From Hohaiivirga sp031546825 (GTDB lineage Bacteria; Pseudomonadota; Alphaproteobacteria; Rhizobiales; Beijerinckiaceae): a stretch of DNA of 64,000 nucleotides. Numbering within the stretch: the stretch's first letter is position 1; each line of letters begins with the position of its first letter. Location of the stretch: contig JAVBJU010000019.1 in NCBI GenBank assembly GCA_031546825.1, forward strand, positions 83,457 to 147,456, in the 5' to 3' direction. Positions 1 to 8,352 of this stretch are shown piece by piece. Both the position numbers and the translations under genes were made by a program. A model generated the notes under the pieces. The model did not search any database. It was not told the origin of the DNA and saw nothing but the letters and a program-made list of their open reading frames with translations.

Positions 1-711
1 CAATTCTTCCAGCGCCGTCATGTCGATTTCCTCGACATAGGTGATGTGCGGAATATGCGCCTTCGCCTGGGCCATGCGCTCGGCAATCACACGCCGCAGG
101 CCGACAATCTTGATCTCTTCGACACTGGTATCGGCGCGGCGTGCGTTGGTTGTCGCAGGGCGGCCACGGCCAGATAGAAAAGCGTCGATATCTTCATGGG
201 TAATGCGCCCGGCAGGGCCGGAACCCGGCACCTGGCGCAGATCAACGCCTGCCTCCTGGGCGCGCAAGCGGATCGCCGGTGAGGCCATTGGCCTTTCACC
301 CTCAGTCCGCATGGCCGCGCCGAGCGGTGCAAGCGCTTGACGTGCAGGCGTGGTTGGCGTGGGCGAAGCGGCCTTGGCCAGAGCGGCAGGAGCGGTTGCG
401 GGCGTTTGCTGCGCTGGCGCGGATTTTGGCGCTTCCGCGCGCGACGCATGGCGGGCCTCGACAACCTCGCCTTCGACTTCAAGGCGGATGAGCGGCGCGC
501 CAACTGCCACCTTGGTGTTCAGTTCCGCCCCAAGCCATAAAACCTTGCCGTCGCGCGGGCTCGGGATTTCCACGGTGGCCTTGTCGGTCATCACGGCGGC
601 AATCACGGCATCTTCGCGGATGAGATCACCCACCGCCACATGCCATTCCACCAGTTCCGCCTCGGCAATGCCTTCACCGACATCGGGCATCTTGATTGTC
701 AGTTCACCCAT
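1..711 (-). CDS. bkdB: Branched-chain 2-oxoacid dehydrogenase E2 (dihydrolipoamide acyltransferase), 3' end outside window
   Basis: Partial: 237 N-terminal residues are visible and the reading frame runs off the left edge. E2 carries the acyl group on lipoate and passes it to CoA in the branched-chain 2-oxoacid dehydrogenase complex (valine, leucine, isoleucine breakdown, cytoplasm). Seen: an N-terminal lipoyl domain (about residues 1-78) with the lipoylated lysine expected at K44 in MTDKATVEIPS; an Ala/Pro-rich linker (about 88-135); a peripheral-subunit-binding domain (about 143-178, ASPAIRLRA and GPAGRITHEDI); then the start of the catalytic domain (LRRVIAERM). The start ATG lies one base beyond the stop of the E1-beta gene, so the three genes form one minus-strand operon. 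Pairing with a BCKDH-type E1-alpha favours the branched-chain complex over pyruvate dehydrogenase. Confidence 0.92.
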   Translation of the reverse strand, partial: MGELTIKMPDVGEGIAEAELVEWHVAVGDLIREDAVIAAVMTDKATVEIPSPRDGKVLWLGAELNTKVAVGAPLIRLEVEGEVVEARHASRAEAPKSAPAQQTPATAPAALAKAASPTPTTPARQALAPLGAAMRTEGERPMASPAIRLRAQEAGVDLRQVPGSGPAGRITHEDIDAFLSGRGRPATTNARRADTSVEEIKIVGLRRVIAERMAQAKAHIPHITYVEEIDMTALEEL

Positions 712-712
712 G

Positions 713-1726
713 TCAGGCCTCCACGGTTTCGATGAGAGCACGGCCCACACGCGCTGGTCCGGGGAAATAGTCCCATTCCTGAGCATGGGGGTAAGGGGTA
801 TCCCATCCCGTCACGCGGGCAATCGGTGCTTCCAACTGGTAGAAACAATGCTCCTGCACCAGCGCGGTCAGTTCCGCACCAAAGCCGGAGGTAAGTGTCG
901 CCTCATGCACCACCACGCAGCGCCCGGTCTTTTTTACCGAGGCAACGATGGTGTCGAGATCGAGCGGCACCAGCGTGCGCAGGTCAATAACCTCGGCATC
1001 AATGCCGGTTTCTTCGGCGGCAGCAAGGGCGACATGCACCATGGTGCCATAGGCGAGCACGGTTGCGGCGGACCCTTCGCGCACCACCTGGGCCTTACCA
1101 AGCGGCACGTTGTAATGCTCGTCGGGCACATCGCTTGTCGGATGCGCCGACCACGGCGTTGCTGGACGCTCTGGGTGCCCATCGAAGGGGCCGTTATAGA
1201 GGCGCTTCGGCTCAAGAAAAATAACAGGATCCGGGTCTTCGATGGCCGAAATTAGCAGGCCCTTGGCGTCGTAGGGGTTCGAAGGCACCACTATTTTGAG
1301 GCCGCAGACATGGGTGAAAAGCGCTTCCGGGCTCTGGCTATGGGTCTGCCCGCCAAAAATGCCGCCGCCCGTGGGCATACGGATAACGATGGGGCAAGTG
1401 AACTGCCCTGCCGAGCGGTAGCGGATGCGCGCCGCCTCCTGGGATATCTGGTCGAAGGCCGGATACATATAGTCGGCAAACTGAATTTCGACGCAGGGCT
1501 TCAAGCCATAGGCGGCCATGCCGATGGCCGAACCCACGATGCCGGATTCCGAAATCGGACTGTCGAAACAACGGGTCTTGCCATACTTCTTCTGCAAGCC
1601 TTGCGTGCAGCGAAAAACGCCGCCGAAATAGCCGACATCCTCGCCATAAACGACCACCGTGTCGTCTCGGCCCATGGACACATCCATGGCACTGCGGATC
1701 GCCTCAATCATGGTCATGCGAGCCAT
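713..1726 (-). CDS. bkdA2: Branched-chain 2-oxoacid dehydrogenase E1 component, beta subunit
   Basis: 337 residues, the normal length for an E1-beta (transketolase pyrimidine-binding domain followed by the transketolase C-terminal domain). With E1-alpha it performs the thiamine-diphosphate-dependent decarboxylation of branched 2-oxoacids. Seen: VYGEDVGYFGGVFR near residue 27, the typical E1-beta start of the cofactor region, EIQFADYMYPAFDQI around 80, and IRMPTGGGIFGGQTHSQSPE around 115-135, which matches BCKDH E1-beta more closely than PDH. The ATG is 3 bases after the E1-alpha stop, with GGGAG inside the end of the E1-alpha gene acting as ribosome site, so translation is probably coupled. 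Nothing unusual seen. Confidence 0.95.
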   Translation of the reverse strand: MARMTMIEAIRSAMDVSMGRDDTVVVYGEDVGYFGGVFRCTQGLQKKYGKTRCFDSPISESGIVGSAIGMAAYGLKPCVEIQFADYMYPAFDQISQEAARIRYRSAGQFTCPIVIRMPTGGGIFGGQTHSQSPEALFTHVCGLKIVVPSNPYDAKGLLISAIEDPDPVIFLEPKRLYNGPFDGHPERPATPWSAHPTSDVPDEHYNVPLGKAQVVREGSAATVLAYGTMVHVALAAAEETGIDAEVIDLRTLVPLDLDTIVASVKKTGRCVVVHEATLTSGFGAELTALVQEHCFYQLEAPIARVTGWDTPYPHAQEWDYFPGPARVGRALIETVEA

Positions 1727-1729
1727 CGT

Positions 1730-2959
1730 TCAAACTCCCGCTTGCTGGCGTTGGCGGCGCAGATGGGCTGGCATTTCCTCGTAAACGCCCTCAAACATAT
1801 CGCGCATCGACGGCTTGCCGCCCGCGTGAAGGGTACCAAAGCTCTCGGCCTCCTTCTGGGCCGTTATGACCTCATCGAGAATTTGTGCCTCCATCTGCTT
1901 ATGGCGGTCTTCACTCCACACCCCGCTGGCAATCAGGTGATTGCGCAGGCGCATAACCGGGTCGCCAAGTGGCCAGGCCGAGGATTCCTCCTTGGGGCGA
2001 TAGGCGGACGGGTCGTCGGAACTGGAATGCGCACCGACGCGGTAGGTGACATATTCGATCAGCGTCGGGCCGAGATTGCGCCGCGCCCGCTCAGCCGCCC
2101 ATTTCGCCACCGCATGGACGGCGAGATAATCATTGCCATCCACCCGGAGCGACGGCAAACCAAAGCCAAGACCGCGTGCCGCAAACGTGCCCGAGCCGCC
2201 ACGCGCGATGCCCTGAAAGGTCGATATCGCCCACTGGTTATTGACGACGTTGAGGATCACCGGCGCTTTGTAGGTCGAGGCAAACACCAGCCCGGCATGG
2301 AAATCAGATTCCGCCGTCGAGCCATCGCCGATCCAGGCGGAGGCGATCTTGTCGTCGTTGCGGATGGCAGACGCCATCGCCCAGCCAACCGCCTGCGGAT
2401 ATTGTGTGGCGAGGTTGCCCGACAGCGTGAAGAAGCCGCGATCGCGCACCGAATACATGATCGGCAATTGCCGCCCTTTAAGGGGGTCCCTCGAATTCGA
2501 GAATATCTGGCACATCATATCGACCAGCGAATAGCCGTCGGCGATCAGAAGCCCCGCCTGACGATAGGTCGGGAAGTTCATGTCACCTGGACGCAACGCC
2601 TTGCGGAAGGCGCAGGATATCGCCTCTTCGCCGAGATGCTGCATATAGAACGAGGTTTTGCCCTGGCGATGGGCCAAAATCATGCGCTGGTCGAGCGTGC
2701 GCAGCACCATCATATGGCGCATGCCCTCCATCAGTTCCTCATCGGTCAGCGACCCCGCCCACGGGCCAACAGCCTTGCCGTCGCGGTCGAGCACGCGAAT
2801 GATGGAAAACGCCAGCTTCCGAATTTCCTCGGGATCAACATCGACCTCCGGGCGCGGCACCGCACCTGCCTCGGGGATATCGACATTGGAAAAATCAGGA
2901 GTGCCACCGGGCCGAACTTCCGGCTCTGGCACATGCAATTTGAGCAACCCGGCAGGCAT
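1730..2959 (-). CDS. bkdA1: Branched-chain 2-oxoacid dehydrogenase E1 component, alpha subunit
   Basis: 409 residues, the length of bacterial BCKDH E1-alpha. It binds thiamine diphosphate and decarboxylates 2-oxoisovalerate and related acids. Seen: the TPP/Mg motif beginning WIGDGSTAESDFH and closing with VVNNQWAIST, and the loop YRVGAHSSSDDPSAYR that is conserved in BCKDH and corresponds to the regulated phosphorylation loop of the mitochondrial enzyme. The N-terminal arm (PAGLLKLHVPEPEVRPG) is also typical of BkdA1. First gene of the bkdA1-bkdA2-bkdB operon. A regulator of the Lrp (BkdR) type, often adjacent, is not present on the upstream side in this window. Confidence 0.95.
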   Translation of the reverse strand: MPAGLLKLHVPEPEVRPGGTPDFSNVDIPEAGAVPRPEVDVDPEEIRKLAFSIIRVLDRDGKAVGPWAGSLTDEELMEGMRHMMVLRTLDQRMILAHRQGKTSFYMQHLGEEAISCAFRKALRPGDMNFPTYRQAGLLIADGYSLVDMMCQIFSNSRDPLKGRQLPIMYSVRDRGFFTLSGNLATQYPQAVGWAMASAIRNDDKIASAWIGDGSTAESDFHAGLVFASTYKAPVILNVVNNQWAISTFQGIARGGSGTFAARGLGFGLPSLRVDGNDYLAVHAVAKWAAERARRNLGPTLIEYVTYRVGAHSSSDDPSAYRPKEESSAWPLGDPVMRLRNHLIASGVWSEDRHKQMEAQILDEVITAQKEAESFGTLHAGGKPSMRDMFEGVYEEMPAHLRRQRQQAGV

Positions 2960-3317
2960 CGACGCATCCTCATTATTTTACGATGACAGACGCAATCTAG
3001 AGCATTTAGCAGCGCTCTGGCTACTGATTAAATGCAAGACAAATCACCGGAAATAGCCGCAGATGGGGGCAAGGGCGCGCCCGAGAAATATTGTCACAAT
3101 TCGATGCCCACAGACAAAACAACGATGCGTTTTTTGGTAAGCAGACATTCTTTTCGTTGCGTCGAGCCACGCCTTTTTGAACCGCCAATATCACGATCGA
3201 AGCCGGTCGCTATCACCCCTTCCCGCCATGCGACAGAGCGCCAGTTGCCATGACCGTTGTGATGGACCACAATCATCGCCGGATCAGCCCGTGACCATTT
3301 TCAAAAAGGGTGACAGC
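2960..3317. other. Intergenic region upstream of bkdA1
   Basis: About 360 bases between the divergent bkdA1 operon and the small gene at 3318. Open frames here are short and do not look coding. It must carry the bkd promoter on the minus strand. I see no clear sigma-70 or sigma-54 consensus and no strong hairpin. Confidence 0.5.
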
Positions 3318-3536
3318 ATGACTGACAGCTTGCGCGAATTCGAGCACAAAGGGCGTCGCTTCACGATCAAATCCAACCGCCACCACGGCACCGAAATGGT
3401 GTCATTCCACCTCACGCGCAATGATGGCGTGCAGGTCGTGCCAGACACGCTTCTGCTTCCCTACGATCCGATGATGCACGGCAAGGACATTGCAGCGGTG
3501 TTCGAGATGCTGGAAGTCTATGTGAAAAGCCAATGA
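3318..3536 (+). CDS. Small conserved-looking hypothetical protein, 72 residues
   Basis: I do not recognise the family. The protein is 72 residues, soluble, rich in charged residues, with no signal or membrane segment (begins MTDSLREFEHKGRRFTIKSN). The frame is open further upstream to 3177, but those residues read like noncoding sequence. The ATG at 3318 is preceded by AAAAAGGGTGA, a plausible ribosome site, and starts the coding-like part. The stop codon TGA lies inside the first unit of an 18-bp tandem duplication (3532-3549 and 3550-3567), followed by a copy of the 104-bp palindromic repeat that could serve as its terminator. Confidence 0.6.
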   Translation: MTDSLREFEHKGRRFTIKSNRHHGTEMVSFHLTRNDGVQVVPDTLLLPYDPMMHGKDIAAVFEMLEVYVKSQ

Positions 3537-3567
3537 GACAGACTTGAAGAATGAGACAGACTTGGAG
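3532..3567. repeat. 18-bp tandem duplication overlapping a stop codon
   Basis: Two adjacent 18-base units, aatgagacagacttgaag and aatgagacagacttggag, differ by one base. The first unit contains the TGA stop of the small gene ending at 3536. It looks like a recent slippage duplication. Confidence 0.9.
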
Positions 3568-3598
3568 CAAGATGCGTTAAGCAGAAACGTACTTTCTC

Positions 3599-3702
3599 TA
3601 GAGTGAAGCGTGTTTAATATGAAACGCGCTTCACTCTAGATTTTTTGATGCCGTAACGCTTTGCGTTTAACCGGCGATCCACTTAAAACGCGCGTTACTC
3701 TA
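3599..3702. repeat. 104-bp palindromic intergenic repeat, copy 1
   Basis: Starts with the inverted repeat TAGAGTGAAGCGTGTTT / AAACGCGCTTCACTCTA (17-base arms, one mismatch, loop aatatg), immediately followed by GATTTTTTG, then a conserved tail that ends AAAACGCGCGTTACTCTA. The two outer ends are themselves imperfect inverted repeats of each other. Nearly identical to 49771-49874 and, in inverted orientation, to 33864-33964. The final TCTA supplies the TAG stop codon of pmtA on the minus strand. The hairpin plus T-run could act as a terminator for the plus-strand gene ending at 3536. No transposase gene is linked to any copy. Confidence 0.9.
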
Positions 3703-4341
3703 ACTCCGCTTCTTTAGCGTCAACACCTTGAAGAACCCGGCCGGAAACACCGGCGTGGGCGCTTCGAGCGTATAATTGCCGTTGCGGCGCGCCCAATCCT
3801 CGACCTGGCTCACTTTGAAGTTCGAGCTCCAACCGACATATTTCACCAGCGGCGCAACCGCCCGCTCATAGACGGCCACCGGCCCATCCTGTGCGCCAAA
3901 ATGGTTGACGAGCACGATGACGCCGCCGGGGCGCAACACCCGGTCGAACTCGTTCATGGCGGCGTCGAAATCGGGCACCAGCGTGATGATGAACTGCGCT
4001 GAAACCGCGTCAAAACAGGTGTCCGGAAAATCGGTCTTGCAGACATCCATCACCTGCAAGCTCTTCACATGGTTGAGCCCCATGCGCTCCACCTTCTCCG
4101 AGGCGCGCTTGAGCATATCGCCCGAAAGGTCGATGCCATGCACTTCGCTCGTGGCGGGGTAATATTGCAGCGCAAGCCCGGTGCCGACGCCTGCTTCCAA
4201 AATCTTCGGGCCACCCGCAGCGGCAGCCGCAACAGCCGCCTTGGCCGCCGGGGCGGTCAAACGGTCATAGAGAATGTCGTATATCGGTGCCCAGCGCGCA
4301 TAGGCTTTGCGCATGATCGATGTGGTACTCGACCCTTCCAT
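3700..4341 (-). CDS. pmtA: Phosphatidylethanolamine N-methyltransferase (class I SAM-dependent)
   Basis: 213 residues, the size of the Rhodobacter/Sinorhizobium-type PmtA that methylates phosphatidylethanolamine stepwise to phosphatidylcholine at the inner membrane. Seen: RWAPIYDILYDRLTAP near the N-terminus, characteristic of the family; SAM-binding motif I EAGVGTG at residues 49-55; an acidic residue in HGIDLSGDM; and post-motif sequence VLRPGGVIVLVNHFG. No membrane segment is evident. It could also be a related ubiquinone/menaquinone-type methyltransferase, but the N-terminal motif favours PmtA. Its TAG stop codon is formed by the end of the neighbouring palindromic repeat, so the last residues may have been altered by that element. 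Confidence 0.8.
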   Translation of the reverse strand: MEGSSTTSIMRKAYARWAPIYDILYDRLTAPAAKAAVAAAAAGGPKILEAGVGTGLALQYYPATSEVHGIDLSGDMLKRASEKVERMGLNHVKSLQVMDVCKTDFPDTCFDAVSAQFIITLVPDFDAAMNEFDRVLRPGGVIVLVNHFGAQDGPVAVYERAVAPLVKYVGWSSNFKVSQVEDWARRNGNYTLEAPTPVFPAGFFKVLTLKKRS

Positions 4342-4353
4342 TATTATTCCCCT

Positions 4354-5586
4354 TTAGCCAAACTTGGACAGCGGCACCGCGTTGTGGCGCAGTATCGTCC
4401 CACCACCGAGCAAACGGGCCCGCGGGTCTTCGCTGTCGTAGAAAACGCAAGCCTGTCCCGGCGACACGCCGTCTTCCGCCTGCAATAACTCCACTTCGGC
4501 ACCACCGTCAATGAAACGCAGTATGGCCGCACGTGGTTCCCGGGTTGAGCGGACCCGCACCGCAATTTCAAGGCCGTCAGCGCCGGGCTTGGTATCGCCC
4601 AGCCAGTTGATGTCACCGACCCGGATCACCTTGGTCGCCAGCGCTTCCTTGGGTCCGACAATCACCCGCGCTCCATCGGCGTCGAGCTTGATGACATAGA
4701 GCGGCTCACCCGTGGCAAGCCCGAGGCCGCGCCGCTGGCCGACCGTATAGTGGATAATGCCCTCATGCCGACCGAGCACCCGCCCGTCGAGATGGACCAC
4801 ATCGCCGGGCGTGACCGAACCGGGTTTCAGGCGTTCGATGATGTCGGAATAGCGCCCCTGGGGCACAAAGCAGATATCCTGGCTGTCGGCCTTCTCGGAG
4901 ACGGAAAGGCCAAGCTCGCGCGCAAGTTCGCGTGTCTCGTTCTTGGTCTTCAGTTCACCGAGCGGGAAGCGCAGAATGTCGAGTTGCTCCGGCGTGGTGG
5001 CATAGAGGAAATAGCTCTGGTCGCGCTGGGGATCGGCGGCGCGGAACAGACCACGGCGGCCATCGGGCAGCGCGCGATCAATCACGTAATGGCCCGTCGC
5101 CAGCACATCGGCACCGAGGTCTTTTGCCGTGGCAAGGAGATCGCGAAACTTGATGGAACGGTTGCATTCCACGCAAGGAATTGGCGTCTCGCCCAGAAGA
5201 TAGCTTTCGGCAAAACGATCGATCACCTCCTGGCGGAAGCGATCTTCATAATCGAGCACGTAATGGGGGATGCCGATGGTCTCGGCCACGCGGCGCGCAT
5301 CGTGGATATCCTGGCCCGCACAGCACGCGCCACGGCGATGGATGGCATCGCCATGGTCATAAAGCTGGAGCGTGATGCCGATGACATCATAACCCTCGCG
5401 CTTCAGCATGGCGGCGACCACCGAGGAATCCACCCCGCCCGACATCGCCACGACAACCCGCGTCTTTTCGGGCGTGCGCATCAAGCCAAGCGAATTTTGG
5501 GCCGCCAGGTGGGTTTCCCCCGCCTGCTCCGTGCCATTGGCCGCACTGTCGGTGCGCCACCGTTCCTGTGTCTTAATATCTGTCAT
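4354..5586 (-). CDS. mnmA: tRNA-specific 2-thiouridylase MnmA
   Basis: Installs the 2-thio group on U34 of tRNA-Glu, -Gln and -Lys using ATP and a relayed sulfur. Seen: PP-loop SGGVDSS, first catalytic cysteine in the CVECNRSIKF segment, second cysteine in DSQDICFVPQG, and the C-terminal MnmA beta-barrel region (HYTVGQRRGLG; SPGQACVFYD). From the ATG at 5586 the protein is 410 residues. The frame extends to a TTG at 5616, which I think is less likely because it adds ten residues with no better ribosome site. The extra N-terminal stretch of about 40 residues before the PP-loop is longer than in E. coli MnmA. pmtA follows 12 bases downstream and may be cotranscribed. Confidence 0.95.
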   Translation of the reverse strand: MTDIKTQERWRTDSAANGTEQAGETHLAAQNSLGLMRTPEKTRVVVAMSGGVDSSVVAAMLKREGYDVIGITLQLYDHGDAIHRRGACCAGQDIHDARRVAETIGIPHYVLDYEDRFRQEVIDRFAESYLLGETPIPCVECNRSIKFRDLLATAKDLGADVLATGHYVIDRALPDGRRGLFRAADPQRDQSYFLYATTPEQLDILRFPLGELKTKNETRELARELGLSVSEKADSQDICFVPQGRYSDIIERLKPGSVTPGDVVHLDGRVLGRHEGIIHYTVGQRRGLGLATGEPLYVIKLDADGARVIVGPKEALATKVIRVGDINWLGDTKPGADGLEIAVRVRSTREPRAAILRFIDGGAEVELLQAEDGVSPGQACVFYDSEDPRARLLGGGTILRHNAVPLSKFG

Positions 5587-5959
5587 TTTGTCTGAACACT
5601 CGCCTCGCCGGCTCAAATTCCGGCAACGCCAACGGCATCCTATAATCCGAGTTGACCGGAATCGCCAGAGTGGAATGCAATTCCTGCGTCACTGGCAGAA
5701 AGGTGCGGCCACGGTTTAGAGCTCATTTACCGCGTTTTTAACATAGACCGGCACGGTCAAAATTCCAGATCAATCGTATTTTTGTTGCAAAAACAGAATG
5801 TTACGCGGCCTCTCACATGCCCATTCGAGGGCGGGCGCAAGTAAAACTGCGACAAAAATGCGGCGAAGAGAAAAATAAACGCGGTGCTTAGGACTCTTTT
5901 AAGCCCCCTCGCCTAGTGTGTGGCTTGGTTAATTCATCAGTCCTTGTGTGAGCGTATCT
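5587..5959. other. mnmA-sciP intergenic promoter region
   Basis: Divergent control region between mnmA and sciP, with no convincing gene. It holds a CtrA-like box at 5727-5742. An AT-rich run and the phrase GTTGCAAAAACAG lie near 5785. No recognisable sigma factor consensus was found by eye. Confidence 0.5.
5727..5742 (+). promoter_or_regulatory. Candidate CtrA box (TTAC-N7-TTAAC)
   Basis: ttac-cgcgttt-ttaac matches the TTAA-N7-TTAAC consensus at all but one position. It lies about 220 bases upstream of sciP and 140 upstream of mnmA. In Caulobacter, sciP transcription is CtrA-dependent, so the position is plausible; the assignment here is by eye only. Confidence 0.5.
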
Positions 5960-6235
5960 ATGACTGAAGCATTCCGTTTACGGGCAAAATTTGTTACCGG
6001 CCCAGATGGCAGCCCGCTGACCATCGCCGATCTTCCCCCGCCAAGCACCCGCCGTTGGGTCATCAGGCGCAAGGCCGAAGTGGTGGCTGCCGTGCGTGGC
6101 GGCCTGCTTAGTCTCGAAGAGGCTTGCAACCGCTATACCTTGACCACTGAGGAGTTTCTCAGTTGGCAGATGTCCATCGACCAGCATGGCCTTGCCGGTC
6201 TGCGCACGACGCGCATCCAGCAATACCGGATGTGA
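5960..6235 (+). CDS. sciP: SciP-type CtrA inhibitor (DUF1153)
   Basis: 91 residues from the ATG at 5960 (an in-frame GTG at 5948 would add four). SciP is a small helix-turn-helix protein that binds CtrA and blocks its recruitment of RNA polymerase, shutting CtrA-dependent genes late in the Caulobacter cell cycle. Seen: the DUF1153 signature GSPLTIADLPPPSTRRWVIR, then RRKAEVVAAVRGGLLSLEEA and the helix-turn-helix end region FLSWQ...HGLAGLRTTRIQQYR. A strong terminator follows at 6256. It stands 2.3 kb from ctrA and 4 kb from chpT on a chromosome arrangement typical of Hyphomicrobiales. Confidence 0.9.
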   Translation: MTEAFRLRAKFVTGPDGSPLTIADLPPPSTRRWVIRRKAEVVAAVRGGLLSLEEACNRYTLTTEEFLSWQMSIDQHGLAGLRTTRIQQYRM

Positions 6236-6255
6236 TGGCCTCAGAGATTTACAGC

Positions 6256-6287
6256 CAGCCGCACTCCGGGTGCGGCTGAGGCTTTTT
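6256..6287 (+). terminator. Intrinsic terminator after sciP
   Basis: Perfect 9-bp stem CAGCCGCAC / GTGCGGCTG with loop tccgg, followed by aggcttttt. It ends exactly at the stop of the convergent gene at 6287. Confidence 0.85.
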
Positions 6288-7291
6288 CATTTGCCGTCGA
6301 CCGCGTTTCCGCTGATCTTGCGCCGCAGCACACCCAAGAGGTTGGCGCGTTCATGCACGATCACGACAACGATGGACAGGGCGAAGGGGATCAGCAGATA
6401 TAGCAGCCGGAATACGATGAGCGCGGCGATCAGATCGGCTTGTCTCACTTCTGGCAGAGCAACCAGAAATACCCCTTCAAAAACCCCAAGCCCACCCGGA
6501 GCATGCGAAATCAGTGCCGCCGAGAAAGAGGCGAGGAAGACGGCCAGGATCATGACATATCCTGGGTTCACCTCACCCGGCAGGGCGTAATAGATGATGC
6601 CCGCCGCGCCAAGAAGCTCAAGCGGCCCGGCAATCACCTGACGGATCATCACGCCCGGCGTCGGGTAGGCCAGCCGGAAGCGCCCAATGGTCAGCGGACG
6701 CAGGCGCGCAAGTGACCCGATGATATAGAGCGCCACAAAACCAACCAGCACCAGACCGATGATCAGGCCCATCTGCGCGGAGGCCAGCGTTTGCTTCCAA
6801 TCTGCCGGAATGCCGAGTTTGCCGGAGATATGACCGAGCAGCATCGGCTTCCAGGTCAATAATCCGCCGGTCAGAATGATAACGCCAAGCGCGAAGGTAA
6901 AGGCGCATAAGCCCACCAGAACCGCGATCTGTCCGGTGGATAGGCCCTTGGCCGAATAGGCCCGGTAACGCACAATCGCGCCGGAGAAAACCGAAGCGCC
7001 GATATTATGCGACAAGGCGTAAGTGGTGAAGGACGCCACCGACACATACCACCACGAGATATTGCGCACCCCAAGATGCAGCAGCGCGATGCGGTCATAC
7101 CAGGCCAGCGCCGCATAGGCGGCCAGCGTCGAGACCAACGCCAGGAGGTAATGATGGTGCGGAATGGCTTTCAGACTGTCCCACACATCGGCAATCGAGA
7201 GGGAATGCAGCTTGTTATAGAGCAGCCAGCAGGACAAAACGACGGCGAGAATGCCAATAATGGGCCAGAGGAAATCCCGAACGCTTTTCAT
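6287..7291 (-). CDS. YbhN/UPF0104 family integral membrane protein (MprF-type flippase domain)
   Basis: 334 residues and almost entirely hydrophobic, with about eight predicted membrane helices. It resembles the lysylphosphatidylglycerol synthase transmembrane domain family (UPF0104, YbhN), which move or handle lipids across the membrane; there is no attached tRNA-dependent synthase domain, so no lipid aminoacylation is implied. Seen: SHNIGASVFSGAIVRYRAYS and HAPGGLGVFEGVFLV, both conserved in the family. The frame is open to 7510, but ATG 7291 has AAGAAAG upstream and starts the first real membrane helix (SVRDFLWPIIGILAVVLSC), so I chose it. Confidence 0.8.
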   Translation of the reverse strand: MKSVRDFLWPIIGILAVVLSCWLLYNKLHSLSIADVWDSLKAIPHHHYLLALVSTLAAYAALAWYDRIALLHLGVRNISWWYVSVASFTTYALSHNIGASVFSGAIVRYRAYSAKGLSTGQIAVLVGLCAFTFALGVIILTGGLLTWKPMLLGHISGKLGIPADWKQTLASAQMGLIIGLVLVGFVALYIIGSLARLRPLTIGRFRLAYPTPGVMIRQVIAGPLELLGAAGIIYYALPGEVNPGYVMILAVFLASFSAALISHAPGGLGVFEGVFLVALPEVRQADLIAALIVFRLLYLLIPFALSIVVVIVHERANLLGVLRRKISGNAVDGK

Positions 7292-7511
7292 AAACGTTGT
7301 TTCTTTCTTGATATGTTGTCCCGAGTTGCGTCGCCATCGCATCTGTTTGCAACGCATGAGGCGACAGCGCGTTCTCTCTTGCACCAAGCCTTGTTTTTGC
7401 GCAAGCGGCGCATTGTGCCGCACGGGAGAAGTCAACTGGCGGGATAGCAGCCGATTGCGGCAAAAAAGAAGCGCTGTGAAACACGAGCACGCCTGGAGCA
7501 TCCACATCATG

Positions 7512-7545
7512 AAAAAACCGACAGCGATGGGATCATCACTGTCGG
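7512..7545 (-). terminator. Intrinsic terminator downstream of the fliJ-like gene
   Basis: Reading the minus strand: CCGACAG-T-GATG / CATC-G-CTGTCGG stem (11 pairs, one mismatch) with a 4-base loop, then TTTTTT. It lies 33 bases past the stop of the gene at 7579. Confidence 0.85.
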
Positions 7546-7578
7546 CTTAAAATCCATAATCACTGGCGTTGGGGTCGC

Positions 7579-7992
7579 TCAGAACCCGGCGCGGGCCCCG
7601 GCAACAATGCCGTCGAGCGACAGGGCGGTTTCCTTGAGAACGGAAACCAGCTTGTCGCTGGTGCGCTCGCGGTCTTCGAGAACTTCAGCCTTCTTCAGTT
7701 CCTCGAAAGCCTCGCCGAGTGAGGCCTTGGCGTCGTCGAGCTGGGCACCGAGGTTTTCAGCCGAGGTGAGCAGATTGTCGCGCCGCTGGCGCGCGGCCCG
7801 TGCATAGGTTGAATAGGCAAAATGGGCGGGGTCAGAAATGCCGGATTTCTGTTCCTCAGCCGCAATTTCACGGGCGAGATCAGCAGCCATTCTGTCGAAA
7901 TCGGCGATCATCATCTCGATCTGAGCCACCCGCTTGCGCTTTTCATCAACCTGAAAACGCTTGAGCCGGATGAGCGTGTTCCGCGGCTTCAT
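7579..7992 (-). CDS. fliJ: FliJ-like coiled-coil protein
   Basis: 137 residues, predicted almost wholly alpha-helical and coiled coil, rich in Glu, Lys, Arg and Ala, without signal or membrane segment. FliJ is the central stalk of the flagellar type III export ATPase complex, and in many Hyphomicrobiales a gene annotated this way sits beside ctrA. The family is recognised mainly by length, helical pattern and context (KPRNTLIRLKRFQVDEKRKR at the start is typical). There are no other flagellar genes in this window, so the function rests on weak sequence similarity. Its upstream region is shared with the divergent ctrA gene. Confidence 0.6.
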   Translation of the reverse strand: MKPRNTLIRLKRFQVDEKRKRVAQIEMMIADFDRMAADLAREIAAEEQKSGISDPAHFAYSTYARAARQRRDNLLTSAENLGAQLDDAKASLGEAFEELKKAEVLEDRERTSDKLVSVLKETALSLDGIVAGARAGF

Positions 7993-8154
7993 ACTTTATA
8001 CTCCACAAAGGTCGCCTGTCTTGAAGTCGGCACTGCTTTTTCTTGCGGTGCCGCGAAGGTTCATGCGTCAAGGAGTGCTCAGTTCCCCCGCAACGACAGG
8101 TGCCACTATGGCCCAAACAAGTTGACCGTTTCTTACTCGAAACGACTTTTTTCG

Positions 8155-8169
8155 TTAAATATTCGTTAC
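8155..8169 (+). promoter_or_regulatory. ctrA: Candidate CtrA box upstream of ctrA
   Basis: TTAA-atattcg-TTAC: correct 7-base spacing, one mismatch in the second half-site. It lies about 370 bases upstream of the ctrA start. Confidence 0.45.
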
Positions 8170-8337
8170 TTACAGCCAACCTTGAAAAATCTTCCGCCCC
8201 CACGAAAGCGGCGTCAACGATTTATTTACCATTTCCGTTAACACTTGCCTCGAAACCAAGTGATTCCCGCTTCGCCCCTCAAGCCATGGGCAAAGAACTA
8301 CAGGCGGGCATCACGAATGGCGCTGGAGATGAAAAGG

Positions 8338-8352
8338 TTAACCCGTTTGTAA
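8338..8352 (-). promoter_or_regulatory. ctrA: Candidate CtrA box upstream of ctrA
   Basis: Read on the minus strand it is TTAC-aaacggg-TTAACC, matching TTAA-N7-TTAAC with one mismatch; about 185 bases upstream of the ctrA start. Confidence 0.5.

Noticed and set aside
1310..2986. 558-codon plus-strand frame opposite the E1 genes
   Set aside because: It is fully antisense to bkdA1 and bkdA2, which carry clear E1 motifs; open antisense frames are common in GC-rich DNA.
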